In this document: one piece after another, positions 26,127 through 34,812 of the stretch
How the letters are laid out: the number at the start of each line of letters is the position of its first letter
How positions within the stretch are numbered: position 1 is the first letter of the stretch
NCBI RefSeq assembly: GCF_023498005.1
Contig: NZ_CP097289.1
Coordinates: 5,332,001-5,396,000, forward strand
Reading direction: 5' to 3'
Length of the DNA: 64,000 nt
DNA from: Streptomyces durmitorensis
GTDB taxonomy: Bacteria; Actinomycetota; Actinomycetes; Streptomycetales; Streptomycetaceae
Notes under the pieces: model-generated
What the model saw: only the letters and a program-made list of their open reading frames with translations
Database searches by the model: none
What the model was told of the DNA's origin: nothing
Program-made: the position numbers and the translations under genes

Positions 26127-27269
26127 ATGGCCTCCTCTCCGCGTCCCGGCTGGCAGTTGATCTCCGACCTCGACGAGTTCCACTCCCGCGCGGCGACCTT
26201 CCTGCACTCGGCGCCCGCCCTGCACACCGCGCTGCTCAGCGTCACCGACACGCTGCGTACGCGCGGGCTCCATGTGTACGGGGCGGAAGATCCCCTCTTC
26301 GGGATCCGCACCGGTGGCGATGGCGTGGGTGGGGGGAGCGGTGGCGATGGTGTGGGTGGGGCGAGCGGTAGCGATGGCACAGGTGGGGCGAGCGATGGCG
26401 ACGGCATAGGTGGGACGAGCGATGGCGGCGGTATAGGCGGGGCGAGCGGTGGCGATGGTGTGGGTGGGGGGAGCGGTGGCGATGGCATAGGTGGGGCGAG
26501 CGGTGGCGACGGCACAGGCGGGGCGAGCGGTGGCGGCGGCACAGGTGGGGCGAGTGATGGCGACGGCACAGGCGGGGCGAGCGGTGGCGGAGGCGTGAGT
26601 GGTGCCTTTCTGTGGACCCCGCCGCACCTCCTCGCGCTGAGCCCGCTCGCCGACGACGCCGCCGCCGAGGAACTCGCCGGGGTGCTCGCCGACGCGGGCC
26701 TCGAACTGCCCGGGGTCGGCGCCGAGAGCGCCACCGCCGCCACGTTCTCGGCCGCCTGGCAGCGGCGGACGCACGTCAGGGCTGCCGTCAGCTTCCCCCA
26801 GCGGCTGTACCGGCTCGGCACCCTCACCCCATCCGAGCCCTCACCGGCAGGCAGCGCGCGCGTGGCCACCGGCGCCGACCGGGCGCTGCTCGCGCGCTGG
26901 CACGGGGAGTTCCACGAGGCCATCGGCGAGAAGGGCGCGATGGACGCGGGCGAGTGGGCCGACGCCCGCATCGCCTACGGAGGCGTCACCCTCTGGGAGA
27001 GCCCCGACGGCACCCCCGTCGCCATGGCGGGCAACACCCGCAAGGTCGCGGGCCAGGTCCGGATCGCCCCCGTCTTCACCCCCGTCGGCCTGCGCGGGCG
27101 TGGCTACGCGGGCGCGGTCACCGTCGCGGTGAGCCGCGCCGCGCTTGCGGCGGGCGCGGACGAGGTGCTGCTCTTCACCGACGTCGGCAACCCCACGAGC
27201 AACGAGCTCTACCAGCGGCTCGGCTTCCGCCCGGTGCGGGACTTCACGCAGTACAGCTTCACGCGCTGA
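26127..27269 (+). CDS. GNAT-family N-acetyltransferase with a Gly-rich repeat insert
   Basis: 380 aa. The C-terminal third is a GNAT domain: VRIAPVFTPVGLRGRGYAGA is the acetyl-CoA binding A motif, and LFTDVGNPTSNELYQRLGFR is the B-motif end. The N-terminal half matches the usual pre-domain of this actinobacterial subgroup. Between them, residues 63-158 are ten to eleven copies of GGDGxGGxS encoded by a 27-bp minisatellite. Relatives would be about 280-290 residues without this insert. ATG at 26127 has GAGGGAT upstream. Substrate unknown. Confidence 0.82.
   Translation: MASSPRPGWQLISDLDEFHSRAATFLHSAPALHTALLSVTDTLRTRGLHVYGAEDPLFGIRTGGDGVGGGSGGDGVGGASGSDGTGGASDGDGIGGTSDGGGIGGASGGDGVGGGSGGDGIGGASGGDGTGGASGGGGTGGASDGDGTGGASGGGGVSGAFLWTPPHLLALSPLADDAAAEELAGVLADAGLELPGVGAESATAATFSAAWQRRTHVRAAVSFPQRLYRLGTLTPSEPSPAGSARVATGADRALLARWHGEFHEAIGEKGAMDAGEWADARIAYGGVTLWESPDGTPVAMAGNTRKVAGQVRIAPVFTPVGLRGRGYAGAVTVAVSRAALAAGADEVLLFTDVGNPTSNELYQRLGFRPVRDFTQYSFTR
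26313..26582 (+). repeat. 27-bp in-frame minisatellite, ten copies
   Basis: Each unit encodes GGDG(V/I/T)GG(A/G/T)S; a partial eleventh copy runs to about 26600. Units differ at synonymous and non-synonymous sites, so the array is not brand new, yet its period is exactly kept at nine codons. Confidence 0.93.
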
Positions 27270-27295
27270 CCCTCTTCATCGTCACGCTCCGGCCC

Positions 27296-28027
27296 TCACG
27301 GCCACAGCAGCTCCTTGGCCCAGCTTCCGTCCGTCTCCCGGCGGTACCGCAGCCGCACGTGCCGGCGTCGCGCCTCGCCCTGGAAGAACTCGACCTCCGC
27401 CGGTTCCAGCACGTACAGGGTCCAGCTCGGCGCCGGGGCGTCCGGTTCCGCCTGCGCGTGCTCCCATGCGGCCTGGCTGGCGGCCACCAGGTCCCCGTAC
27501 GACGGGAGTACTTCGCTCTGCCTGCCGACCAGCGCCGACGCCAGCGCTCCGGGCGAACGCCGTGCGAGGTCCTCGCGGCTCTCGATGGCGCTCGCCGTCG
27601 TGACCCGGCCCCGCACCCGGACCTGGCGGCCCTGCACGGGCCAGTAGAACCCGAGCGCGGCCTCGGGGCGAGCCGCGAGCTGGCGGCCCTTCGCGCTGCC
27701 CGCGTGCGAGCCGAAGTGCCAGCCCGCGGCGTCCGCGTCGTGCAGCATCAGCGTCCGTACGTCGGGGCGGCCCGACTCGTCCGCCGTGGCCAGGGTCATC
27801 GTGTGCGGCTCCACCTGGCCCGCCTCGGCCACGTCCACGAACCACTGCCAGAACAGGGGGAGCGGGTCGGCGGGGGCGGTCGACGGGTCGAAGGCGGGCA
27901 GCTCGGTGTCCCAGACGCGGAGGGCGCGCAGGAGGGCGCGGCCGTGGGTGGTGTCGTTGGGCCTGGTGTCGTCGGGCCTGGCGTCGTCGGGCCTGGCGTC
28001 ATCGGGCCTGGTGTCGGAGTCGTCCAT
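27296..28027 (-). CDS. Pyridoxamine 5'-phosphate oxidase family protein
   Basis: 243 aa. FMN-binding split-barrel with PHTMTLATADESGRPDVRTL, the RxxxLK-equivalent region GWHFGSHAGSAKGRQL, LGFYWPVQGRQVRVRG and the C-terminal PdxH signature VRLRYRRETDGSWAKELLWP. This resembles PdxH, which oxidises PNP/PMP to PLP, but changes in the substrate-binding arginines may make it a paralogue with another role. The N-terminus is a low-complexity tail DARPDD repeated four times. It faces the GNAT gene with a 26-base gap and has no regulon palindrome. Confidence 0.82.
   Translation of the reverse strand: MDDSDTRPDDARPDDARPDDTRPNDTTHGRALLRALRVWDTELPAFDPSTAPADPLPLFWQWFVDVAEAGQVEPHTMTLATADESGRPDVRTLMLHDADAAGWHFGSHAGSAKGRQLAARPEAALGFYWPVQGRQVRVRGRVTTASAIESREDLARRSPGALASALVGRQSEVLPSYGDLVAASQAAWEHAQAEPDAPAPSWTLYVLEPAEVEFFQGEARRRHVRLRYRRETDGSWAKELLWP
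27953..28012 (-). repeat. 15-bp tandem repeat, four copies, coding
   Basis: Units of 15 bases (27953, 27968, 27983, 27998), read on the minus strand as ARPDD-type pentapeptides at the N-terminus of the PNPOx protein. The two middle units are identical. Confidence 0.9.
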
Positions 28028-28080
28028 CCGGCGAATCTACGGGAGCGGCCGCGAGCCCGGCGGGCACAGGGGCGGCCGTA

Positions 28081-29325
28081 CTACCCCCGGCCAAGGACCA
28101 CCGTCCCCGACGAGCAGAACCAGCCGCCCGTCCCCGACGCGACCGCCACTTCCGGGAGTCTCCCTCCGGCCTTGTGCACCTGGCGGCCTTCGCCCGCCTC
28201 GCCGCGCAGCTGCCGTACCGCCTCCACCAGCAGGAACAGGCCCCGCATTCCCGGGTGTTGGGCGGAGAGGCCGCCGCCGTCCGTGTTCGTCGGAAGTTCG
28301 CCGTCCCGCAGCAGGCGGCCCTTCTCCACGAACGCGCCCCCCTCGCCCTTCGCGCAGAACCCGAGATCCTCAAGGGTCACCAGGGTCATGTAGGTGAAGG
28401 CGTCGTAGATCTCCGCCACGTCGACGTCCTCGGGGCGCACCCCCGCCCGCTCGAACGCCAGGCGTCCGCTCACAGCCGCCGGGGAGACCGTGAAGTCCTC
28501 CCACTCCGACATGGTCGTGTGCGAGACGTGCTCGCCGGTGCCGAGGACCCAGACCGGTGCCGAGGCGCAGTCGGCCACGTACTCCTCCGCCGCGAGGAGC
28601 ACCGCGCATCCGCCGTCGGAACGTATGCAGCAGTGCAGCTTGGTGAACGGGTCCGCGATCATCGGGCCTGCCAGGACCTCGTCGACCGTGATCGGGTCGC
28701 GGTACATCGCGTCGGGGTTGGTGGCGGCGTTCGCCCGTGCCTGGACCGCGACCGAGGCGAGCTGTTCGAGGGTCGTGCCGTACTCGTGCATGTGGCGGCG
28801 GGCCGCCATCGCGTACTTGGAGATCAGGGAGTGGCCGTAGGGGACCTCGAACTGGAGGGGTCCGCGCGCGCCGAACGACAGGTTCGACGTGCGCCGCCTC
28901 GCCTTGATGTCCGCCCTGGCCGTCGATCCGTACACGAGCAGTACGGCGTTGGCGCGCCCCGCGGCGATCGCGTCCGCCGCGTGGGCCGCCATGACCTCCC
29001 AGGTGGAGCCGCCGACGGAGGTGGAGTCGACCCAGCGTGGCTTCAGGCCGAGGTACTCGGCGACCTCGACCGGGGCGAGGGTGCCCAGGCCCGCGGACGC
29101 GATGCCGTCGATGACCTCGCGGCCGAGGCCCGAGTCGGCCAGGGCGCGGCGGGCCGCCTGGGCGTGCAGGGCGTAGGGAGTGGCCTCGTCGACGCGGCCG
29201 CAGTCGGAGAGGGATATGCCGACGACGGCCACCTTGCGCGGGCGGGTCGCCGCCGCGCCCGCACCGGCCGACGTCTCACCAGGGGCCGACGTCTCACGAG
29301 GGCGTGAAGGGAGGGGAGTTGGCAT
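28081..29325 (-). CDS. Thiolase-fold protein without the catalytic cysteine (Ltp2/SCP2-like)
   Basis: 414 aa. Thiolase fold throughout, with VAVVGISLSDCGRVDE at the start and the C-terminal GGGLSAQHPGMRG loop holding the conserved His. In true thiolases a Cys precedes GSG in the helix N-cap; here the aligned segment is TSVGGSTWEVMAAHA with Gly at that place. EIYDAFTYMTL supplies a conserved Tyr. This resembles lipid-transfer-protein aldolases such as Ltp2, which cleave beta-hydroxy-acyl-CoAs by retro-aldol chemistry. Palindrome 29330-29344 begins five bases before the ATG, so leaderless translation or a start further inside is possible. Confidence 0.82.
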   Translation of the reverse strand: MPTPLPSRPRETSAPGETSAGAGAAATRPRKVAVVGISLSDCGRVDEATPYALHAQAARRALADSGLGREVIDGIASAGLGTLAPVEVAEYLGLKPRWVDSTSVGGSTWEVMAAHAADAIAAGRANAVLLVYGSTARADIKARRRTSNLSFGARGPLQFEVPYGHSLISKYAMAARRHMHEYGTTLEQLASVAVQARANAATNPDAMYRDPITVDEVLAGPMIADPFTKLHCCIRSDGGCAVLLAAEEYVADCASAPVWVLGTGEHVSHTTMSEWEDFTVSPAAVSGRLAFERAGVRPEDVDVAEIYDAFTYMTLVTLEDLGFCAKGEGGAFVEKGRLLRDGELPTNTDGGGLSAQHPGMRGLFLLVEAVRQLRGEAGEGRQVHKAGGRLPEVAVASGTGGWFCSSGTVVLGRG

Positions 29326-29329
29326 GAAT

Positions 29330-29344
29330 CTGACGGTACATCAG
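29330..29344. promoter_or_regulatory. Regulon palindrome, one mismatch, abutting a start codon
   Basis: CTGACGGTACATCAG, ending five bases from the thiolase-fold gene's ATG, leaving no room for a Shine-Dalgarno. Confidence 0.72.
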
Positions 29345-29436
29345 ATCTGCTTGACCGAGGGAGGGGGCAAGGGAGAGGGCAAGGGAGGGGTTACGTGGCG
29401 TCGCGGCCCTGTGCATCTGGCGGGCCCCGTCTTAGC

Positions 29437-29451
29437 ATGACGGCCCGTCAG
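29437..29451. promoter_or_regulatory. Regulon palindrome, one mismatch
   Basis: ATGACGGCCCGTCAG, 69 bases upstream of the acyl-CoA dehydrogenase start at 29521. It pairs with the 29330 site to cover both divergent units. Confidence 0.68.
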
Positions 29452-29520
29452 ATCCGGGACGGCTCGCCCTCGTGCACGGCGCCGAGGGGCACGGCCGCGA
29501 CCCGGGGGAGGAGCCCGCCG

Positions 29521-30738
29521 ATGGACGCCGCCTTCACCGCGGAGCAGGAAGAAATCCGCCGCACGCTTCGTGAGCTCGTCACCAAACGCTGCGGTCAGGG
29601 CGAGGTGAAGGCCGCGGTCCGCACCCCCGCCGGATACGACGCGGCCCTCTGGTCCGCCCTCGCCGAACAGCTCGGCCTGCCCGGCATCGCCATCCCCGAG
29701 ACGTACGGGGGCGTGGGGTGCGGCCCGGCGGAGCTCGCCCTCAGCAGCGAGGAGCTCGGCCGGGCCCTCGCCCCCTCGCCCCTCTTCGCCACCGCGGCCC
29801 TTGTCGTCCCGCTCCTTGAGCGCCTGGGCACCGACGAGCAGCGGTCGGAGCTGCTGCCCCGCATCGCGGCGGGCGGTCTGACCGCCGCACTCGCCGTGCC
29901 CGGCACCGGGCTCGCCACCGCGCTCGGCCTCGTCGGGGACAACCTCGGCGACTGGTCGGGCGGCGGCCGTGCGGGCGGCGTGCAGGCCAAGCTCTCGGAC
30001 GGCGTCTGGCGGCTCTACGGCCAGGCCGAGCAGGTCCTGGACGGGCACAGCGCGGGGCTGCTCGTCGTCGCCGCGCACACGGGGGGCTTCGCCCGTTCCC
30101 GTACGCTCCTCTATCTCGTGCGCGAGAGCGCCGCGGGGCTCGTACGGACCCGGCAGACCTCCCTCGACGAGACCCGGCCGCAGGCCCGCGTCGAACTGCG
30201 CGACGTGGAAGCGGAGTTGCTCGGCGACGCCGACGACGCCGATGTGCCGGGCGCGCTGGCCGCGGCCGGTGACACCGCCGCCACCGTGCTCGCCGCGGAA
30301 GCAGTGGGCGCGGCGGACCGGGCGCTGGAGCGGACCGTCGAATACGTCAAGCAGCGCGAGCAGTTCGGGCGGGCGATCGGGTCGTTCCAGGCCGTCAAGC
30401 ACCGGCTCGCGGATGTGTATGTGCAGGTGCAGGCCGCGCGGTCGGCGGCGTACTACGCGGCGTGGGCCGCGGGGGCAGGCTCCGAACAGGCGGGAGGGCT
30501 CGCGCTCGCGCAGTCGCTGGACGCGCTGCGGACCGCCGCCTCCGAGGCTGTGCAGCTGCACGGCGGCATCGGGTTCACCTGGGAGCACGAGGCGCATCTG
30601 TACTTCAAGCGGGCGTCGAGCGACGAGCTGCTCTTCGGGCCCGTGCACCGGCTGCGGGCGCGCGCGGCGGAACGGGCGGAGCTGTTCACCACGGTGACGG
30701 CACCGGAGCCCGCTGCCCAGCTGAAGGCGGCCGTCTGA
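29521..30738 (+). CDS. Acyl-CoA dehydrogenase
   Basis: 405 aa. N-terminal helices (MDAAFTAEQEEIRRTLRELV), a rather divergent central beta domain (about 125-235) and a well kept C-terminal domain with KQREQFGRAIGSFQAVKHRL and QLHGGIGFTWEHEAHLYFKR. The central region lacks a clear WCQG-type acyl-binding motif, so it may be the non-canonical half of a heteromer; no adjacent partner dehydrogenase is present, so the partner could be one of the other FadE-like proteins in the window. ATG at 29521 with GGGAGGAG upstream. The following gene overlaps its stop. Confidence 0.88.
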   Translation: MDAAFTAEQEEIRRTLRELVTKRCGQGEVKAAVRTPAGYDAALWSALAEQLGLPGIAIPETYGGVGCGPAELALSSEELGRALAPSPLFATAALVVPLLERLGTDEQRSELLPRIAAGGLTAALAVPGTGLATALGLVGDNLGDWSGGGRAGGVQAKLSDGVWRLYGQAEQVLDGHSAGLLVVAAHTGGFARSRTLLYLVRESAAGLVRTRQTSLDETRPQARVELRDVEAELLGDADDADVPGALAAAGDTAATVLAAEAVGAADRALERTVEYVKQREQFGRAIGSFQAVKHRLADVYVQVQAARSAAYYAAWAAGAGSEQAGGLALAQSLDALRTAASEAVQLHGGIGFTWEHEAHLYFKRASSDELLFGPVHRLRARAAERAELFTTVTAPEPAAQLKAAV

Positions 30739-31214
30739 TGCCGCCCGGTGTCCGTCTGATGCAGAAGATGTCGTCCACCCGGACCTTCGCGAGGATCGCC
30801 CCGCACTTCATCCCCGCGATGGACCGCACGGTGCACCGCCTCACGCGCGGCAAGGTGCTGCTCAGCGCGAAGATGCTGCCGGGGGTGATCCTGACGGTGC
30901 GCGGCGCCAAGAGCGGTCTTGCGCGGCGCACTCCCCTGGCCTGTATGCCGGAGGAGAAGGGGAGTTGGATCCTCATCGGCTCCAACTTCGGGCGCCCGGG
31001 ACACCCCGCCTGGACCGGCAACCTCATCGCCCATCCGGATGCCGACGTCAACTGGCAGGGTGCGGACATTCCGGTCAGGGCGCGGCTGTTGGCGGGGGAG
31101 GAGCGGGCCGCGGCATGGGATGCGGTGCTGAAGTTCTGGCCGCCGTACGCGACGTATCAGTCCCGCATAGAGCGGGAGATCCGCCTGTTCCGCCTGGAGC
31201 GGCGCGCGGAGTAG
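30738..31214 (+). CDS. Deazaflavin-dependent (F420) nitroreductase-family protein
   Basis: 158 aa, DDN-like split barrel. The segment LTVRGAKSGLARRTPLACMP followed by WILIGSNFGRPGHPAWTGNL is the hallmark of the F420H2-binding family. The members reduce quinones, enones or nitro compounds. The start ATG at 30738 overlaps the preceding stop (TGATG), so it is co-translated with the dehydrogenase and presumably controlled by the palindrome at 29437. A role in reducing a ring double bond of the pathway substrate is a guess. Confidence 0.86.
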   Translation: MPPGVRLMQKMSSTRTFARIAPHFIPAMDRTVHRLTRGKVLLSAKMLPGVILTVRGAKSGLARRTPLACMPEEKGSWILIGSNFGRPGHPAWTGNLIAHPDADVNWQGADIPVRARLLAGEERAAAWDAVLKFWPPYATYQSRIEREIRLFRLERRAE

Positions 31215-31244
31215 CCGTACGGCGGAGCAGTCGTATGGCGAACA

Positions 31245-31281
31245 CAGCGGCGGATCACTGGAACACCGTGATCCGCCGCTG
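31245..31281. terminator. Bidirectional hairpin terminator
   Basis: Perfect 14-bp stem CAGCGGCGGATCAC / GTGATCCGCCGCTG with a nine-base loop, between the convergent ends of the F420 gene and the TetR gene. Confidence 0.82.
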
Positions 31282-31329
31282 CGGTGACAGGACTTGGGAA
31301 GCGTCAGAAGAGAAGACGTATGGGATGCC

Positions 31330-31977
31330 CTACTTCGTCGGCTTCTTGCCTGTTACGCCCAGATGCACCAACAGTGCGAGGTTCGGCTTCAGTTCGGTCT
31401 GCTTGACGCCCCACGACTGGAAGCCGCGCTGGTGCGAGGCGACCGCGGCGAGCATCGCCACGAGGGAGCCGGCCATCGCCGCAGGGTTGACGTCCTTGTC
31501 GACCTTGCCCTTGGCCTGGAGCTCCTTGACCGTGTCCGTAAGGGAGTTGTTGACCGAGTTCAGGATCTTCATGCGGAGTTTGTAGAAGCGTTTGTCACCT
31601 TCCGCGGCGCCCAGATCGACGACCCGGAGGATCGCGTCGTTCTTCCGCCAGAAGTCGAGGAAGCCGTCGACCAGTTCCTGTGCGGTCTGCCACCCCGCCT
31701 TGCCGACCCATGAGCGGCCGTCGAGGAGCTGGGTCAACTCAGCGCCCTCCGCGGCCATTTGCTCGGCGATCTCCAGGACGGCGCCCTCGACGTCCGGGAA
31801 GTACTGATAGAAGGTCGCGGGTGAAGTCCCCGCCTTCCGGGCGACGTCGATGACTTTGACGTCCCGGTAGGGCGAGGAGCTGAGCATCTCGCTGAGGCAG
31901 TCGAGCAGCTTCTGACGCGTCGCCTGACCGCGCCGACCGGCCACGCGGCCGTCGACGGTACGTACCTGTCCTGTCAT
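31330..31977 (-). CDS. TetR-family regulator, candidate master regulator of the catabolic regulon
   Basis: 215 aa. The N-terminal helix-turn-helix is clear (RQKLLDCLSEMLSSSPYRDV then IDVARKAGTSPATFYQYFPD), followed by an all-helical ligand domain. It is the only TetR gene inside the regulon territory that carries a match to the shared palindrome at its own start (31971-31985, one mismatch), consistent with autoregulation. By analogy with KstR and KstR2 the ligand would be a CoA thioester of a pathway intermediate. The C-terminus ends in a lysine-rich GKKPTK. The link to the palindrome is an inference from position. Confidence 0.85.
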   Translation of the reverse strand: MTGQVRTVDGRVAGRRGQATRQKLLDCLSEMLSSSPYRDVKVIDVARKAGTSPATFYQYFPDVEGAVLEIAEQMAAEGAELTQLLDGRSWVGKAGWQTAQELVDGFLDFWRKNDAILRVVDLGAAEGDKRFYKLRMKILNSVNNSLTDTVKELQAKGKVDKDVNPAAMAGSLVAMLAAVASHQRGFQSWGVKQTELKPNLALLVHLGVTGKKPTK

Positions 31978-31985
31978 GCCGTCAG
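31971..31985. promoter_or_regulatory. Regulon palindrome, one mismatch, across the TetR start codon
   Basis: CTGTCATGCCGTCAG on the plus strand. It spans the initiation codon (31975-31977) of the TetR gene; the right half is perfect. Confidence 0.55.
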
Positions 31986-32304
31986 CTTACCGAGGGGTGA
32001 TCGGAGCGCGATTCGGCCGAGTGCAAATGGGGTTGAGGGCCGTATTGAGGGGCGTATGCCTCTCCATTCCGTGCGCCGGTGAAAGGCCGCATTTAAATGG
32101 TTCACGTGTTCGAATCAAATTTCGCTCACATATCTCCCTCTTCTTGCGTCTTCTTTGTCCCACAACACCCCGATCCCGCCCCGGGTTCGCAACCACCGCC
32201 CCGGACAGGAAGAATCAGGGTGCGTGCCGCCGGAGCGGCTCGGTGGTGAGACGCTGCACGGGGCCGCTCATACGGCGCCCGCGTACGGGGAGGTGGCAGG
32301 GCAA
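31986..32304 (+). promoter_or_regulatory. AT-richer upstream region of afsK
   Basis: About 320 bases between the TetR start and the kinase. The part 32085-32160 is clearly AT-richer (CGCATTTAAATGG, ATCAAATTTCG), typical of a promoter zone. The kinase frame is already open from 32155, so the boundary is uncertain. Confidence 0.45.
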
Positions 32305-34665
32305 GTGGTGGATCAGCTGACGCAGCACGATCCGAGGCGGATCGGCCCGTTCGAGGTGCTCGGCCGGCTCGGAGCCGGTGGCATGGGCCTTGTCTACCTC
32401 GCGCGCTCCGCGTCAGGTCGGCGCGTGGCGATCAAGACGGTGCGGACCGAGCTCGCCGAGGACCAGCTGTTCCGCGTCCGCTTCACGCGTGAGGTCGAGG
32501 CGGCACGGGCCGTGTCCGGCTTCTACACGGCCGCCGTCGTGGACGCCGACCCGCGTGCGGCCGTGCCGTGGCTGGCCACCGCGTACGTGCCCGCTCCCTC
32601 GCTCGAAGAAATAGTGAATGAACACGGGCCGCTGCCCACGCAGGCCGTGCGCTGGCTCGCCGCGGGCGTCGCCGAGGCCCTGGAGTCCATCCACGGCGCG
32701 GGCCTCGTCCACCGTGACCTCAAGCCGTCGAACGTCCTCGTGGTGGAGGACGGACCGCGCGTGATCGACTTCGGCATCGCGTCCGGCGTCTCCAACACCC
32801 GGCTGACCATGACGAACGTCGCCGTGGGCACCCCCGCGTACATGTCGCCCGAGCAGGCGAAGGACTCACGCAGCGTGACCGGCGCGAGCGACGTCTTCTC
32901 GCTCGGCTCGATGCTCGTCTTCGCCGCCACCGGGCACGCGCCCTTCCACGGGGCCAACCCCGTCGAGACCGTCTTCATGCTGCTCCGGGAAGGCCCTGAC
33001 CTGGAGGGACTCCCGGACGAGCTGCGCCCGCTCATCGAGACGTGCATGCAGATGGAGGCGGTCCTGCGGCCGAGCCCCGCCGACCTCCAGGCCCAGCTCG
33101 CCCCGCACCTCTTCGCCTCCGAGAGCGAGGACGGCGACAGCGGCACGGCGTCCGCGTGGCTGCCCGAGCGGGCCGTCGCGCTGATCGAGGCCCGCCGTGG
33201 CGGCCGTCCGCCCGTGCGGGCCGCGCTCGCCTCCTCCGGGCGCAGCGGCGGCCGTGGCGGCGCCCCCGCCGTCGCACCGCCGCCTCCGCGGCACGCACCG
33301 CCGGTGCCGCCGACGCAGCCGCCGCCCTTCGGGGGCGTGCCGGACGCAGGGCCCGTGCACCTGGCCGGGGCGAAGGTGCCGATCGGTCCAGGGCCGAGGG
33401 TGGCCGACGCGCGCGCCGCCGCCGTAAGCCTGCCGCCCGCCGACGGAGGCCTCGCCGCCTCGTGGTCGCGGTCCAAGGCCGCGGCGAACGGCGTCGACCC
33501 CGTGGTGCCCGCGCCCACCGTCGCGCCGGATGCCGGGTCCTCGTGGCGGCCGTGGCGGTTCCGGATGTCGAACGACGTGTGGGGGACGCCCGCCGTCGCG
33601 GGGAACCTCGTGTACGTCACGTCCTTCGAGGTCCACGCCCTGGACGTCGGCACGGGCCGCCGCAGCTTCAAGACGCGGGACGTCGCCTGGTCCATGGCGG
33701 TCGCCGACGGACGTATCCACGCATCCGACGGCCCCACGCTGTACGCCCTGGACGGCGCCGACGGCAACGACCTGTGGCGCCTGTCGACCGACGCCTGGGT
33801 GTACTCCCTCCAGGCCGACCGCGGCACCGTCGTCACCGGGACGCGCGGCGGCGGCGTACAGGCCTGGGAGGCCGCGAACGGCGAGAAGCTCTGGGAGATC
33901 ACCGGGGCCCAGACCGACTTCGAGACCCCCGAGGCGGGACCCGTCGTCCACGACGGCACGGTCTACGTCTGGAAGGACGCGCGCCTGCGCGCCCTGGAGG
34001 CCCGCACGGGCGACGAGCGGTGGTCGTACCCCATCGGCGACGCGGCCTCCTGCGGCGGCGTCCCGGTGCGGCTCGCGCCCGCGCAGGACGGGTACGTGTA
34101 CGTGTCCGCCGGGTCACGCGTCCTCGCGATCGACGTCGCGGCCGGTCACGTCCGGTGGCACTTCGAGGCACCCGCCGCGTTCCTGTGTCCGCCCACGTTC
34201 GCGCCGGGACCCGCGGTCACCGGCGGTGGCGTGTACCTCGCGGACTACCTGGGCACGGTGTACGCCCTCGACGCCGCCGACGGCCGCGACCGCTGGCGCA
34301 TCGCCACGGAGTCCCGGGCGTCGATCGAGCCCGTGCTCGTCGCCGACGGCCACGTCCACGTGGGCAGCGGCAAGGGGCTCTACACGCTTGACGCGGTCAC
34401 GGGGACGCCGAAGTGGCGTTTCCAGGCCGGCGGCGAGGTCGTCGGCGCGCCCGTCGTGGCCGACCGGCGGATCCACTTCGGGTCGACGGACCACCTGCTG
34501 TACACGCTGAAGGCGGACGACGGCCGCCTGCGCTGGAAGCTGGCCACGGGCGGCGAGATCACCGGGGCGCCTGTGGTGCGGGACGGCGTGGTGTACGCGT
34601 GCAGCAAGGACCGGTGTGTGTACGCGCTGGACGCGGAGCGGGGGACCGGCACCGCCCGGTCGTAG
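32305..34665 (+). CDS. afsK: AfsK-type Ser/Thr protein kinase with C-terminal PQQ propeller
   Basis: 786 aa from GTG 32305; other in-frame starts at 32224 and 32155 are possible. The kinase domain (about 12-270) has GRLGAGGMGLVYLA, the Lys in RVAIKTVR, VHRDLKPSN, VIDFGIAS and the activation loop TMTNVAVGTPAYMSPEQ. A Pro/Ala-rich linker (about 290-410) leads into a PQQ-like beta-propeller (about 430-780) with repeated YALDAxxG..W blades. Sequence and layout match AfsK, the kinase that phosphorylates AfsR and, in Streptomyces, also affects hyphal tip growth. I see no transmembrane helix. AfsR and AfsS genes lie 12-17 kb downstream. Confidence 0.9.
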   Translation: MVDQLTQHDPRRIGPFEVLGRLGAGGMGLVYLARSASGRRVAIKTVRTELAEDQLFRVRFTREVEAARAVSGFYTAAVVDADPRAAVPWLATAYVPAPSLEEIVNEHGPLPTQAVRWLAAGVAEALESIHGAGLVHRDLKPSNVLVVEDGPRVIDFGIASGVSNTRLTMTNVAVGTPAYMSPEQAKDSRSVTGASDVFSLGSMLVFAATGHAPFHGANPVETVFMLLREGPDLEGLPDELRPLIETCMQMEAVLRPSPADLQAQLAPHLFASESEDGDSGTASAWLPERAVALIEARRGGRPPVRAALASSGRSGGRGGAPAVAPPPPRHAPPVPPTQPPPFGGVPDAGPVHLAGAKVPIGPGPRVADARAAAVSLPPADGGLAASWSRSKAAANGVDPVVPAPTVAPDAGSSWRPWRFRMSNDVWGTPAVAGNLVYVTSFEVHALDVGTGRRSFKTRDVAWSMAVADGRIHASDGPTLYALDGADGNDLWRLSTDAWVYSLQADRGTVVTGTRGGGVQAWEAANGEKLWEITGAQTDFETPEAGPVVHDGTVYVWKDARLRALEARTGDERWSYPIGDAASCGGVPVRLAPAQDGYVYVSAGSRVLAIDVAAGHVRWHFEAPAAFLCPPTFAPGPAVTGGGVYLADYLGTVYALDAADGRDRWRIATESRASIEPVLVADGHVHVGSGKGLYTLDAVTGTPKWRFQAGGEVVGAPVVADRRIHFGSTDHLLYTLKADDGRLRWKLATGGEITGAPVVRDGVVYACSKDRCVYALDAERGTGTARS

Positions 34666-34812
34666 GCGCGGGCGGGTCTGTGTGCACCCCGGGTGTCGGC
34701 CCGCGCCTCGTGACGGCCGTCGCACCAGCTTTGGAAGGGGCTCCGGACGGCGGCCGTCCACTCGTGACGTTACGCCGAGTGCGTGAACCCTGCCAGGTGG
34801 ACGGCCAAGCCC

